From Candidatus Flexicrinis proximus (GTDB taxonomy: Bacteria > Chloroflexota > Anaerolineae > Aggregatilineales > Phototrophicaceae), in contig JADJQF010000033.1 in assembly GCA_016712885.1 (NCBI GenBank), positions 372,001 through 436,000 on the forward strand: a DNA stretch of 64,000 bases. Direction: 5' to 3'. Of the stretch, positions 50,935 to 59,768 are shown in pieces. A program made the position numbers and the translations under genes. A model generated the notes under the pieces. The model made no database searches and was not told where the DNA came from. It saw only the letters and a list, made by a program, of their open reading frames with translations. The first letter of the stretch is position 1. The number at the start of each line of letters is the position of its first letter.

Positions 50935-52959
50935 TCACGGCGCGCGGGTCAGGAACACGCGATCCAGCGTCAGCTTGCCTGACGGGCTGCTGTGCAGGAT
51001 CTTCAGGTTCAGCTTGGTCACGTTGGCGCTGGTCAGCGTCAGAATCTGCGACTGGCCGGTCAGCGCGGGCTGATCGCCCGTGAACGTGATCGACGTCTTG
51101 TTGCTGGGCTGGTCGGAATAGCTGGCCTTCAGCGTCAGCTTGACCTTGCTTGTCGCGTTCGAGCCATCGGCCATCGCGTACAGAGTCAGGATTTCGCTCG
51201 CGCTGAATGTCAGCCCGGTTAGGTCGGCGTTCTGGCTGATCTGTGCGGCTTCGCCGGCGCCGCCCTTGAAGACCATCGCGCAGCGCCCGTAGGGCGTCAC
51301 CGTCTTGCTCAACGAATTACAGGCGCGCTTGTCCCCGGTAATGTTGGTGAGCGTCCAGCCATCCGGCTTGGACTCCGAGATGCCGACGCCCTCGAAGCCG
51401 CCGTTCGCCAGCAGGTTATCAATCAGGTCGCCGGGGTGGGGAATGAACGTGCCACTTGCCCCGGAAGTATCGGTGATGCTCACGCCGCCGAGGCTGGTGG
51501 TCGTGCCGGAAATCGGGTCGAAGTTGACATCTGGCCGCAGCGGCGCGCTGTTGTCCTCGATCCTAACGTTGAGCAGCGCCGCGCGGCTGGTTGAAAGGCC
51601 GCCGAGTTCAGTCCCAGCGGTATTCAACGTGAAACTGCTGTCCGTGAGGCTGACGAAGTTCGAAGCGGCGATAAGTGCGCCACCAACGTCCACCGTAGCG
51701 CTGTTGCCGATGACGTGTAGGTTACTTGCGGTGAAGGAGTCTACAAAGAACGCATAGATGCCGCCCACGCTGCCTGCGGAGTTGTTGGAGACCACGGTAT
51801 CGGTGATCACAATGTCGCCAATGTTGGTATCGAACTGCATCGCGCCAGCGGTGCCGCCGGGCGCGCTGTTGCTGTCAAACAGCGAACCGCTGATCCACAC
51901 GCGGCTCCCCGCATTGGCCATCAGCGCCCCGGCTGATCCCGACACGTCGTTGCCGTTGTCAAGGAACTGGCTGTTCTGGATGGTCAGGGTGCTGGCAGTC
52001 GCGTTGAAGATTATCCCGCCCCCCACGGCGGCGCTGTTATTGCTGATCGTGCTGTTGGACAGCGTCAGGCTGGTCGCCGAGTTACTTGTATGGGCGATGC
52101 CGCCACCGAGACCGACGCTGGTCAGCGTGTTTGTCTCGACCGTCGTGTCCTCGATGACGGCGTCAGTATAGCCCGATTGTGTGGCGATCAGAATGCCGCC
52201 GCCTGACGTCGACGCGCTGTTGTTGCTGATCACGCTGCTGCTGATCCGCAGGATGCCGATTCCGCTTCCGAGTTCGTTAGTGAACGCCAACCCGCCCCCA
52301 GCGTTGGCACTGTTGCCGCTGAACACGCTGTTGGTAATGGTCACGGCCAGTGTGCTGCTGGTTTCGACATCGAAGCGTATGGAGCCGCGCACCGAGCCGG
52401 TGTTGCCGGTCACTCGCACATTGTCCAGATTGACCGTGCCATTCCCGCCGATGCGCAGCGCGTTGCCGGACAGGCCACTGGTCGAGTTGCGCAGGGTGAC
52501 ATTGGCGAACGTGACTGTGTTGGCCCCGCTCAGGCTGATGTCGAAATAGCGGGTGCTGGCCGGTGATCCCTGAATGAATGTCGTGAGCGGATCCTGCCCG
52601 ATAAGCGTGAACGCGTTGCTGAGGCTGACGATCGAACTGGCGAGCGTATACGTTCCTGACGGCAGGTAGATGACGGGCTGCGTACTCCCGTTGGCGCAGT
52701 TAACGATGGCCTCACGCAGGCTGACGCCGTTGTTGGGATCGCATAGGCCGACGGCTGGGTCGGCCGTGGTGGTGACGGTGAGGACGATCGGCGCGCGGCC
52801 CTGCGGAATGAGGTACGAGGGGATTTCGAACGGCGCGCGCTGGACGAGGCCGCGGTGCGGCAGCGGCGGCGGCAGCACGCCGCCCTGTGCGGCAGCCGGC
52901 AGGGCAGCCAGGATAACCAGCGCCAATAGTGCGAGACTCAAAAACAGCCGGCGGATCAT
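50935..52959 (-). CDS. Secreted parallel beta-helix protein with CSLREA-type start
   Basis: The 674-residue protein has a signal peptide (MIRRLFLSLALLALVILAALPAAAQ) and a CSLREA-like start (DPNNGVSLREAIVNC, about 76-90) followed by a polymorphic beta-helix (about 110-500) with many SNNSA and GGG turns (VISNNSASTSGGGI, TISNNSAAVGGGI). The C-terminal ~150 residues are a carbohydrate-binding-like beta-sandwich (ANGGFEGVGISESKPDGWTLTN). Proteins of this type are surface or secreted; they may bind or cleave polysaccharide. ATG at 52959 has AGGGAG upstream. Confidence 0.8.
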   Translation of the reverse strand: MIRRLFLSLALLALVILAALPAAAQGGVLPPPLPHRGLVQRAPFEIPSYLIPQGRAPIVLTVTTTADPAVGLCDPNNGVSLREAIVNCANGSTQPVIYLPSGTYTLASSIVSLSNAFTLIGQDPLTTFIQGSPASTRYFDISLSGANTVTFANVTLRNSTSGLSGNALRIGGNGTVNLDNVRVTGNTGSVRGSIRFDVETSSTLAVTITNSVFSGNSANAGGGLAFTNELGSGIGILRISSSVISNNSASTSGGGILIATQSGYTDAVIEDTTVETNTLTSVGLGGGIAHTSNSATSLTLSNSTISNNSAAVGGGIIFNATASTLTIQNSQFLDNGNDVSGSAGALMANAGSRVWISGSLFDSNSAPGGTAGAMQFDTNIGDIVITDTVVSNNSAGSVGGIYAFFVDSFTASNLHVIGNSATVDVGGALIAASNFVSLTDSSFTLNTAGTELGGLSTSRAALLNVRIEDNSAPLRPDVNFDPISGTTTSLGGVSITDTSGASGTFIPHPGDLIDNLLANGGFEGVGISESKPDGWTLTNITGDKRACNSLSKTVTPYGRCAMVFKGGAGEAAQISQNADLTGLTFSASEILTLYAMADGSNATSKVKLTLKASYSDQPSNKTSITFTGDQPALTGQSQILTLTSANVTKLNLKILHSSPSGKLTLDRVFLTRAP

Positions 52960-53083
52960 GGCAGAACTCCCTGTGATGATGGCAAGTATGAAGTTGAACA
53001 CAGTATAACCGCAGTCACTGATGCGTGCTGGCGTCGAGCGTGCGACTCCTGCTGCAATCTTCTGCTTCGAGTGTTTCCGGCGT

Positions 53084-54466
53084 TTACCAGTCCTCAATCA
53101 GGGCTTCCGCCGCGCGGATCCCCGACAGGTAGGCGCCGTGCACCGTCGCCGGGAAGTCCGACACCGTCGCTTCGCCTGCAAAATACAGGACGCCGTCAAT
53201 CGGCTCCGCCAGGGCATCGCGGGTGTCGGAGTTCGAGCCGACCGCGTTGAAGGAGTACGAGCCGAAGCTGAACGGATCAGACGCCCAGCGGGTGATCTGC
53301 CACTGATCCGGCTCGGGGATATCTTCGCCATAGAGGCGTCTGAGCGTGTCCATCGCCCGTGCCACGATTTCCGTGTCGCCGAGCGCTTCGATCTGGCGCC
53401 CGTAATCGCCTGAGTTGAAGGCCATCAGCACCGGCACGCCCAGATAGCGGTTCAGGTTCAGCCAGGACATCCACTCGCCCTTTTCCGGCGCGAGGTAATT
53501 GATCCATCCCGCCTCCTGGTCCCAGAAGACCGAGGGGAAGCGCAGGTAGAGCTTGTTGAGCAGTCCCATGCCCAGCGCTGCGATGGCTTCCTGTTTGGCA
53601 GCGGGCAGGGGAGGGTTAAAGGCGATCTTCCCTGACTTCAGTACACCCAGCGGCACGGTCAGCAGGCAGCGCTCGGCCCGAAACTCGCCACGGTCGGTCA
53701 CGACCCGCACGCCGCCGTTTTCCAGGTGGATTTCCCGTACAACCTGCGCCAGCTCAATGGCAACGTCCGCCGCCAGCAGCTCCACGATCTGCTTATAGCC
53801 GTTGGGGAAGATGACCGACGCGCCGCCCATCCCCTCGTCCTCCGACCACGACAGGGCCGAAAGCTCATGCAGTTCGGCCGCGTACTCATGGCCGATTGTC
53901 GTGCCGAGCCAGAAATCGAGCGCCTGCCGTTCTTCGGCACTCAGCGTTTCATCGGCCAGCAGTTCGTCGATGGCCTCCTGCAGCGAGTAATCCTCGTCTT
54001 CGTCATCGTCCGGCTCGGCTTCCGACAGCAGGGCTTCGGCGCTCTGGTCAAGCTCCTCCATTTCGGCCTCGGAGAGCGGCGTGCCATCGGCGTAGTAGGC
54101 GACAACCCCTTCTTCGCTCGTCTCGACTGTCTCGATCCCCGCCGACTGCGCCAGTTCCCAGATCGGGTTGTCCTCGATGCCCTGAATCCACGAGGCGCCC
54201 ATATCGAGCGGGATATCGCGCCACGCCTCGCTCGTCCAGGTGCGCCCGCCGATACGGTCGCGGCCCTCAAGGACGGTGATGTCGCGGTAGCCGGCCTCCT
54301 GCAGATACCTGGCGGCCGTCAGTCCGGCCACCCCCGCGCCGATGATCAGGATACGCTCGCCTGAACCAGACTGCGCCTGGGCGCCTGCGCGCTTCATCGC
54401 CAGCGCCGCCGCGGCTGTCAGCGCCGCCTTCAGGAATTCCCGCCGGGAGACCTTCGACCGTGACAT
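53084..54466 (-). CDS. FAD-dependent amine oxidase (monoamine oxidase/polyamine type) with Tat signal
   Basis: The 460-residue protein starts with a twin-arginine signal (SRREFLKAALTAAAALAM) and has the FAD-binding ILIIGAGVAGLTAARYLQEAGYRDITVLEGRDRIGGRTWT, the GASWIQGIEDNP loop and the C-terminal DGVLYFAGEATVSDFPATVHGAYLSGIRAAEAL. It is exported folded and oxidises an amine. An acidic stretch (EAEPDDDEDEDYS, about 155-167) is unusual. ATG at 54466 has AAAGG upstream; the earlier start is not needed. Confidence 0.9.
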   Translation of the reverse strand: MSRSKVSRREFLKAALTAAAALAMKRAGAQAQSGSGERILIIGAGVAGLTAARYLQEAGYRDITVLEGRDRIGGRTWTSEAWRDIPLDMGASWIQGIEDNPIWELAQSAGIETVETSEEGVVAYYADGTPLSEAEMEELDQSAEALLSEAEPDDDEDEDYSLQEAIDELLADETLSAEERQALDFWLGTTIGHEYAAELHELSALSWSEDEGMGGASVIFPNGYKQIVELLAADVAIELAQVVREIHLENGGVRVVTDRGEFRAERCLLTVPLGVLKSGKIAFNPPLPAAKQEAIAALGMGLLNKLYLRFPSVFWDQEAGWINYLAPEKGEWMSWLNLNRYLGVPVLMAFNSGDYGRQIEALGDTEIVARAMDTLRRLYGEDIPEPDQWQITRWASDPFSFGSYSFNAVGSNSDTRDALAEPIDGVLYFAGEATVSDFPATVHGAYLSGIRAAEALIEDW

Positions 54467-54964
54467 GACGAACCTTTCTGGACAAACAGGGCTGTTCGTC
54501 CGGGGTCTGCGTGCTTCGGGCAATCGTGGATGCATTGATGCAGGTTGATGTTAGCGCATAACCGTACCGCGCAACCGGTTTTCTGCCAACCACACCCGGC
54601 ATCATGCATGGATTGCCGTGTGCAGTCCGCGCATTATCACGAAGTAAAACACACTTTTTTCGATGTTTTGGCGCCTCCAACATGGTGACGAGGCGCATCA
54701 AAACCACCGGAGAGGCAAGACCTCCTGGCAAATGGGCAGGGCATATGGATGATGAAGTCAGGATAGCACGAGTCGGAACCGTCTGGAGAAACAAATGTTC
54801 GAACATTTGTACGAACGAAGAATAAAGACGATCTCTGACGTGCGACTATGGTACGACAAGGGATGGAAGCGCCGCAGATCGGCGTGGTGTCGAGCGGGCA
54901 GTCGTGGCATGATTCAATATCGTATCCGACTCCCAGCTATATCGTCATTTTGAAGGAAGATTCT
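54467..54964. other. Intergenic region between divergent amine oxidase and membrane protein genes
   Basis: About 500 bp without a supported gene. It holds the SOS-box-like palindrome at 54788-54816. A TTTTTTCGATGTTTTGGCGCC segment near 54655 is AT-rich. No repeat of the main family was found. Confidence 0.4.
54788..54816. promoter_or_regulatory. SOS-box-like palindrome, inverted copy of 44165-44193
   Basis: A perfect 20-bp palindrome ACAAATGTTCGAACATTTGT (54791-54810) followed by ACGAAC. The 29 bp are the exact reverse complement of 44165-44193. It precedes the membrane protein gene by about 150 bp and the amine oxidase start by about 320 bp. Confidence 0.6.
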
Positions 54965-55390
54965 GTGACAGACAATTTCCCACGCCCCAGGCCTAATCTC
55001 ATCGCAGTATTCTCCGCGCTGTTCCTGGCACTATTGAGCTGTCAGGGGCTGGGGGACATGATCCTGATCCTCGGATACTGGCTGGAAGACAGCCCGCGCG
55101 ACCCGAGCAGTCTGCTGGGCGAAGGGCTGCCGATGCTGATGATCCTGCCGATGCCGTTCTTGGCCGCGCTGTTCGTCACGTACGGGGTGCTCCGGCGCCG
55201 GAAGTGGTCATACTGGCCGATGATCGTGTGCATGACGATCGCCACGGCGGCCTCGATCTTCATCTTCGTGCGGTCCGAGCTGCGGTCGATCGAATGGCTG
55301 ATTATCGCGCTGGGCTGCGCCATCGCCGTGTGGCAGTTCCTCAAAAACCCGAGCATCCGGCGGTGGCTGAACGTGAGTGCCAGCGATTAG
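54965..55390 (+). CDS. Small membrane protein of unknown function
   Basis: From GTG at 54965 (AAGGA upstream) the 141-residue product has about four helices: LIAVFSALFLALLSCQGLGDMILILGYW, LMILPMPFLAALFVTYGVL, WPMIVCMTIATAASIFIFV and WLIIALGCAIAVWQFL. Most of the N-terminal 40 residues of the longer frame lack a typical pattern. An SOS-like site lies upstream. No family recognised. Confidence 0.55.
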   Translation: MTDNFPRPRPNLIAVFSALFLALLSCQGLGDMILILGYWLEDSPRDPSSLLGEGLPMLMILPMPFLAALFVTYGVLRRRKWSYWPMIVCMTIATAASIFIFVRSELRSIEWLIIALGCAIAVWQFLKNPSIRRWLNVSASD

Positions 55391-55420
55391 CGGATAGCGG
55401 TTAAGGGCAGCGGTGAAAGA

Positions 55421-55452
55421 AAAAGCCCCTCTCGCGGTGAGAGGGGCTTTGG
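55421..55452. terminator. Bidirectional terminator hairpin
   Basis: AAAGCCCCTCTC (55422-55433), loop GCGGT, GAGAGGGGCTTT (55439-55450). It serves the convergent membrane protein and PIN-domain genes. A second nearly identical hairpin is at 56179-56211. Confidence 0.85.
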
Positions 55453-55469
55453 GTAGTGGAGCAAGGCCA

Positions 55470-55898
55470 TTAAGCGGGAGAAGGTTTATCAAGAGCGCCT
55501 AGGAATGCAACGGCCGTCCAAATTGGAATGCTCTGAAATTTCTTCAACACAAGCAAATCGTTATCACCGCTGACGATGGCGTCGGCTTTACCGCTTATCG
55601 CGCAGGCCAGCACCTCGTCATCATCCTCGTCTCGACTGGCGGGTTCCGCAAGCGGTTCGGTCTCAATAATCTTCACAAGATCGCGATGCAAGGCGACGAC
55701 TTCTTGTACTGTAAAACCCAATGCTGTGAAACGGGCTATAAACTTCTCTTTTGAGAGCGCGTCTTCCAATTCGGCAATCAATGCTTCGGAGGAAAGCAGA
55801 ATCGCACGACCTGCCCGAATAGCCTGCATTGCTTGATGGGGCGGGCCGTGCCAGAATAGGGCGGACACGACGGTGTTGGTATCGAATACAACACGCAT
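55470..55898 (-). CDS. PIN-domain toxin (VapC-like ribonuclease)
   Basis: The 142-residue protein fits the PIN fold: MRVVFDTNTVVSALF (Asp6), ALIAELEDALSKEKF (Glu), DEDDDEVLACAISGKADAIVSGDNDLL (acidic residues at the metal site). It is the toxin of a type II toxin-antitoxin pair of the 'putative toxin component, PIN family' class. It starts 3 nt after the antitoxin stop codon, so the two are cotranslated. Confidence 0.87.
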   Translation of the reverse strand: MRVVFDTNTVVSALFWHGPPHQAMQAIRAGRAILLSSEALIAELEDALSKEKFIARFTALGFTVQEVVALHRDLVKIIETEPLAEPASRDEDDDEVLACAISGKADAIVSGDNDLLVLKKFQSIPIWTAVAFLGALDKPSPA

Positions 55899-55901
55899 AC
55901 C

Positions 55902-56144
55902 CTAACCGTTGCGGCGCGCGCGACGATTGCGCTTCCACTCGTTCAGTTCTGCATCGATTTCCGCTTGCGTCATTTTCGGCTCAAGCGCTGCGAGGGATTC
56001 CATCATCCCGAAGTACTTATCCACTCTCTGGCGGCGTTCGAGTTCAGCTTGAAGCAACTGAGAGATCTGTGCGCTTGTGAGGATACCGGCTGCCTCGGCC
56101 TCACTCACAACGTCGTCAGGGAGTTCTAGCGTAATTTGAGTCAT
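55902..56144 (-). CDS. Antitoxin of the PIN-type toxin-antitoxin pair
   Basis: The 80-residue protein starts with a beta strand plus helix-turn-helix-like ribbon-helix-helix pattern (MTQITLELPDDVVSEAEAAGIL) and continues with a charged helix (LLQAELERRQRVDKYFGMMESLAALEPKMTQAEIDAELNEWKRNRRARR). It is upstream of and adjacent to the toxin, as is usual. It likely binds both operator and toxin. Confidence 0.8.
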   Translation of the reverse strand: MTQITLELPDDVVSEAEAAGILTSAQISQLLQAELERRQRVDKYFGMMESLAALEPKMTQAEIDAELNEWKRNRRARRNG

Positions 56145-56178
56145 TGCGGTTCCTCCTCATCCATAAAGTATACACACA

Positions 56179-56211
56179 AAAAAGCCCCTCTCGCGGGGAG
56201 AGGGGCTTTCG
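56179..56211. terminator. Terminator hairpin downstream of groEL
   Basis: AAAAAGCCCCTCTC, loop GCGGG, GAGAGGGGCTTTC. Differs from the hairpin at 55421 by one loop base. It ends the groESL transcript or the region before the antitoxin gene. Confidence 0.8.
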
Positions 56212-56238
56212 ATGTGAAACGAAGTGCGTGGGTTCGGC

Positions 56239-57879
56239 TTAGAAGTCGCCCATGCCGCCGCCCGGAGGCATCTGCGGAGCGGGATTGTCTTCCTTGATGT
56301 CGGTGATGAGCGCCTCGGTGGTCAGGATCATGCTGGCGATGCTGGCCGCGTTGGCAACCGCGCTGCGGGTGACCTTGGCCGGATCGGGGATGCCCGCTTC
56401 GATCATGTCCACATAGTCGTTGGTCACGACGTTGTAGCCGATACGCAGGTTGTTCTTTTCCTTCTGCAGGCGGCGGACTTCCTGAATGATGACCGCGCCG
56501 TCTTCGCCGGCATTGCTGGCGATCTTCTTCATCGGCACTTCCAGCGCCTTGCGCAGGATGTTCACGCCGGTGTTCTCGTCGTCGTTGCCCAGCTTGAAGC
56601 CTTCGAGCGACTTGACCGCGTTGATCAGCGCCACGCCGCCGCCGGGGACGATGCCCTCTTCAACCGCCGCGCGGGTCGCGCCCAGCGCGTCCTCGACACG
56701 GTGCTTCTTTTCCTTCAGCTCGGTCTCGGTGGCCGCGCCGACGCGGATGATTGCCACACCGCCGGACAGCTTCGCCAGACGTTCCTGGAGCTTCTCACGG
56801 TCGTAATCGCTGGTCGTGAGGTCGATTTCCTTGCGGATTTCCTCCACGCGGCCCTTGATGTCGGCCGGATCGCCCTGACCGTCGACGATGACGGTGTTTT
56901 CCTTGTTGCTGGAAACCTTCGCGGCGCGACCGAGGTCCTGCAGCGTGACGGTTTCGAGCTTGCGGCCGGTCTCTTCGCTGATGACGGTGCCGCCGGTCAG
57001 GATGGCGATGTCGCGCAGCATAGCCTTGCGGCGATCACCGAAGCCGGGGGCCTTGACGGCCAGCACGTTGAGGATGCCGCGCAGCTTGTTCAGCACGAGG
57101 GTGGCCAGCGCTTCGCCGTCGAGGTCTTCGGCGATGATGACCAGTTCGCGCTTGCCGATCTGCATCAGCTTCTCCAGCACCGGCAGGATGTCCTGTGCCG
57201 CGCTGATTTTCTTGTCGTAAATCAGGATGTAGGCGTCGGTAATGACCGCTTCCATCGACTCGGGGGAGGTGATGAAGTACGGGCTGATGTAGCCGCGGTC
57301 GAACTGCATACCTTCGACGTACTCAGTCTCGAAGTCGACGCCGCGGCTCTCTTCAACCGTGATGACGCCGTCCTTGCCGACCTTGTCCATGACCTCGGCG
57401 ATCAGATTGCCGATTTCGTCGTCCTGCGCCGAAACGCTGGCGACCTGGGCAATCTCGTCCTTGGTGTCGATGGTCGCGGCCTGTTCACGGATGAACTTGA
57501 TCACGACTTCGGCGGCGGCGAGGATGCCCTTCTTGAGCTGCATCGGGTTCGCGCCGGCGGCGACGTTCTTGAGGCCCTCATTGACGATGGCCTGCGCCAG
57601 AACGGTCGCGGTGGTCGTACCATCGCTGGCGGCGTCGTCGGTCTTGGTCGCGGCTTCCTTCAGAAGCTGCGCGCCCATGTTTTCAAACGGATCTTCGAGT
57701 TCGATTTCCTTGGCGACGGTTACACCGTCATGGGTGACGGTCGGTGCGCCGAACTTCTTGTCCAGTGCGACGTTGCGGCCCTTCGGCCCAAGCGTCGTGC
57801 TGACGGCATTGGCCAGCTTATCGACACCGGCCTGAAGGCGGCGGCGCGCCTCTTCCTTGAACAACAACTGCTTTGCCAT
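56239..57879 (-). CDS. groEL: GroEL chaperonin
   Basis: The 546-residue protein has all family marks: TTLGPKGRNVALDKKFGAPTVTHDGVTVAKEIELEDPFENMGAQLLKEAATKTDDAASDGTTTATVLAQAIV near the start and the Gly/Met-rich end PPGGGMGDF. As a double ring with GroES it folds client proteins using ATP. It follows groES by 100 bp; GGAGG precedes its ATG. Confidence 0.98.
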   Translation of the reverse strand: MAKQLLFKEEARRRLQAGVDKLANAVSTTLGPKGRNVALDKKFGAPTVTHDGVTVAKEIELEDPFENMGAQLLKEAATKTDDAASDGTTTATVLAQAIVNEGLKNVAAGANPMQLKKGILAAAEVVIKFIREQAATIDTKDEIAQVASVSAQDDEIGNLIAEVMDKVGKDGVITVEESRGVDFETEYVEGMQFDRGYISPYFITSPESMEAVITDAYILIYDKKISAAQDILPVLEKLMQIGKRELVIIAEDLDGEALATLVLNKLRGILNVLAVKAPGFGDRRKAMLRDIAILTGGTVISEETGRKLETVTLQDLGRAAKVSSNKENTVIVDGQGDPADIKGRVEEIRKEIDLTTSDYDREKLQERLAKLSGGVAIIRVGAATETELKEKKHRVEDALGATRAAVEEGIVPGGGVALINAVKSLEGFKLGNDDENTGVNILRKALEVPMKKIASNAGEDGAVIIQEVRRLQKEKNNLRIGYNVVTNDYVDMIEAGIPDPAKVTRSAVANAASIASMILTTEALITDIKEDNPAPQMPPGGGMGDF

Positions 57880-57979
57880 GTTTTCGTATCCTCCGAGAAT
57901 GTCTCGTGTTCAGAACAGGTGGGATGTACAACAAACGGACGCCTGCTGACGACGTCCGCAATAAACGCTTTGGCTGGAA

Positions 57980-58267
57980 TTACTCCAGAATACCGAGAAC
58001 GTCGGTTTCCTTCATGATCAGCAGCTTCTTGCCGTCGATCTTGATTTCGGTGCCGGCATACTTGGCGAACAGAATGGTGTCGCCGGTCTTGACATCCATA
58101 TCGATGCGCTTGCCATCGTCATCGCGGCGGCCTGCACCGGCAGCGAGAACCTTGCCCTGCTGCGGCTTTTCCTTGGCGGTTTCCGGCAGCAGAAGGCCGC
58201 TCGAAGTCTTGTCTTCGCCTTCCGAAGGCTCAACGAGAATACGGTCACCCAACGGGCGGAGTTTCAT
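57980..58267 (-). CDS. groES: GroES co-chaperonin
   Basis: The 95-residue protein has the mobile loop SEGEDKTSSGLLLPETAKEKPQQGKV (about 14-39) and GDTILFAKYAGTEIKIDGKKLLIMKETDVLGIL. It caps GroEL. A CIRCE-like inverted repeat lies 37 bp upstream, and a promoter lies upstream of that. Confidence 0.97.
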   Translation of the reverse strand: MKLRPLGDRILVEPSEGEDKTSSGLLLPETAKEKPQQGKVLAAGAGRRDDDGKRIDMDVKTGDTILFAKYAGTEIKIDGKKLLIMKETDVLGILE

Positions 58268-58303
58268 GGGGTTGTCTCCTTAGTGGTCTGAATAGGGTCA
58301 GAT

Positions 58304-58330
58304 TTAGCACTCTGACCTTGCAACTGCTAA
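58304..58330 (-). promoter_or_regulatory. CIRCE element (HrcA operator) of groESL
   Basis: TTAGCACTC-N9-AACTGCTAA on the plus strand, compared with the consensus TTAGCACTC-N9-GAGTGCTAA; the second arm has two mismatches. It sits between promoter and groES start, as in other HrcA-controlled operons. Confidence 0.85.
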
Positions 58331-58340
58331 TTTCACTGCA

Positions 58341-58370
58341 AATGTACCTTAATTATGGCGTGGAAGTCAA
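58341..58370 (-). promoter_or_regulatory. Promoter of groESL
   Basis: On the minus strand TTGACT (58370-58365), 18 nt, TACATT (58346-58341). Transcription would begin just before the CIRCE element. Confidence 0.65.
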
Positions 58371-58443
58371 TGCTTGACTCACATCTCTAGCAAAGTTCAT
58401 ATACAAGTGCCAAAATGGCGCTGATCTGCAAAAAGGAACCAGA

Positions 58444-58971
58444 ATGCACTTCCCTTCGCTCAATCCGCGCCTGTATGCCGTCGGCCAGTGGGGCGCCGCC
58501 GCCGCCGCCGCGGCACTCGTCATCAGCGCTCCGGCACAGATCCTGTTTGGGCTAGCCATCCCCGGCGGCGGGCTGTTTTTCGTCACCGCGCTGCTTTCGC
58601 TGGCGCTGGTTCTGCCGCTGCTGCTCTATCTGCGCGCCACGCCGCCGGTCACGCTCGACGAGGCCGGAATCACGCTGGCACCCGGCGTCGGACGGCAGGT
58701 GACCATTCCGTGGGGCGCCATCCGTGACGTCAAACCCTATCCGCTGCTCCCCCCGCCCGACACGGAGACCATGCGCCGAATGGTGGTCGGCCGCAAAAAA
58801 TACGCGTTGGCGCAGGGCATCATGCTGACCAGCGACGCCCTGCCGTGGACTTATAGGGCGGTCGGCTGGTTTGCCGGAGAAGGCTTTCGCGGCGCGTTCG
58901 CGGTGACCAACAGGACGCACGCCAATTTCAGTCAAGCGACATATCTGGTCGAAAAGCACATGAAATTATGA
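58444..58971 (+). CDS. Membrane protein with PH-like C-terminal domain
   Basis: The 175-residue protein has two membrane helices (about 15-40 and 42-62) and a beta-rich C-terminal domain (TPPVTLDEAGITLAPGVGRQVTIPWGAIRDVKPYPL) that resembles PH-like domains of YdbT/YcxB-type proteins. ATG has AAGGAACCAG upstream. Function unknown. Confidence 0.6.
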   Translation: MHFPSLNPRLYAVGQWGAAAAAAALVISAPAQILFGLAIPGGGLFFVTALLSLALVLPLLLYLRATPPVTLDEAGITLAPGVGRQVTIPWGAIRDVKPYPLLPPPDTETMRRMVVGRKKYALAQGIMLTSDALPWTYRAVGWFAGEGFRGAFAVTNRTHANFSQATYLVEKHMKL

Positions 58972-58975
58972 AATA

Positions 58976-59136
58976 ACGGGAGCTACGGATGTGGGTTTTG
59001 CAGAGGCTCCGCCTCCGCACCACCGCGAGAGGGTTGTCACCCTCTCAACTCCCTCATGGCCTTTGGCCTCGTCTGCGAGGCCAAAGCAGATGCAGGGTGC
59101 AGGGATATGAATCCCCAGATTACCCATAACTCACGC
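58976..59136 (-). repeat. Structured repeat element, inverted
   Basis: Order on the plus strand: inverted module A (CGAGAGGG-TTGTCA-CCCTCTC), GCCTTTGGCCTCG-TCTG-CGAGGCCAAAG, module B, right end CCCATAACTCACG. It lies just behind the stop codon at 58971. Confidence 0.75.
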
Positions 59137-59223
59137 TAAAATGGCGGGCACGTCGCAGAGGTGCACAAGCGGCACCGCTCCCTGCAAAGGTTTGGGCTTC
59201 AGAAATACAAGGTCAAACGTACT

Positions 59224-59733
59224 ATGGAACTTCGTCTCTCGCTCGTCCCTGAATCCGACCTGACGTCGATGCACGCGATCCTTGTACTGTGCGCCGAACA
59301 CATGCACCGCGCCTTTGGCCGCAGCCACTGGTACCCGTACCGTGACTTTCCGGCGTGGATCAGCCGCGTCGATCCGGCGCGCGTCTATGGCCTCTATCAA
59401 GGCGATTATCTGATCGGCACCTTCAACCTGACCGACACGCCACGGCCCTACCAGAACACCGTGCCGTGGGCGGACCCAGCCGCGAAAGCTGTGTATTTCG
59501 GCGGCTTCGGCATCCTGCCTTCGTTTCAGGGGATCGGGGCGGGGCGCTGGGGGATGGCACAGGCCGACGCGATGGCACAGGCGGCGGGCTATGCGGCGAT
59601 CCGTTTCGACGGCGTCGCCAGCAACACACCGCTCGTCGCCTTTTATGATCGCCTCGGCTACGAGAGGCGCGGCATTTGCGACCTGACGGCGCAGGGCTGG
59701 CAGCCGGTGATGTGCTACGAGCGGGTTTTCTGA
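59224..59733 (+). CDS. GNAT N-acetyltransferase
   Basis: The 169-residue protein has the GNAT fold: MELRLSLVPESDLTSMHAIL, YQGDYLIGTFNLTD, VYFGGFGILPSFQGIGAGRWGMAQADAMAQAAGYAAIRFDGVASNTPLVAFYDRLGYERRG. QGIGAG is the acetyl-CoA pyrophosphate loop. Substrate unknown. ATG at 59224 begins the conserved region; an earlier GTG at 59161 is less likely. Confidence 0.85.
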   Translation: MELRLSLVPESDLTSMHAILVLCAEHMHRAFGRSHWYPYRDFPAWISRVDPARVYGLYQGDYLIGTFNLTDTPRPYQNTVPWADPAAKAVYFGGFGILPSFQGIGAGRWGMAQADAMAQAAGYAAIRFDGVASNTPLVAFYDRLGYERRGICDLTAQGWQPVMCYERVF

Positions 59734-59768
59734 AGGTAAACGGGCGTGGCATACGGCCAATCGGGTGG

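Noticed and set aside
56224..58017. 597-codon plus-strand frame opposite groEL
   Set aside because: Antisense of a highly conserved chaperonin gene.
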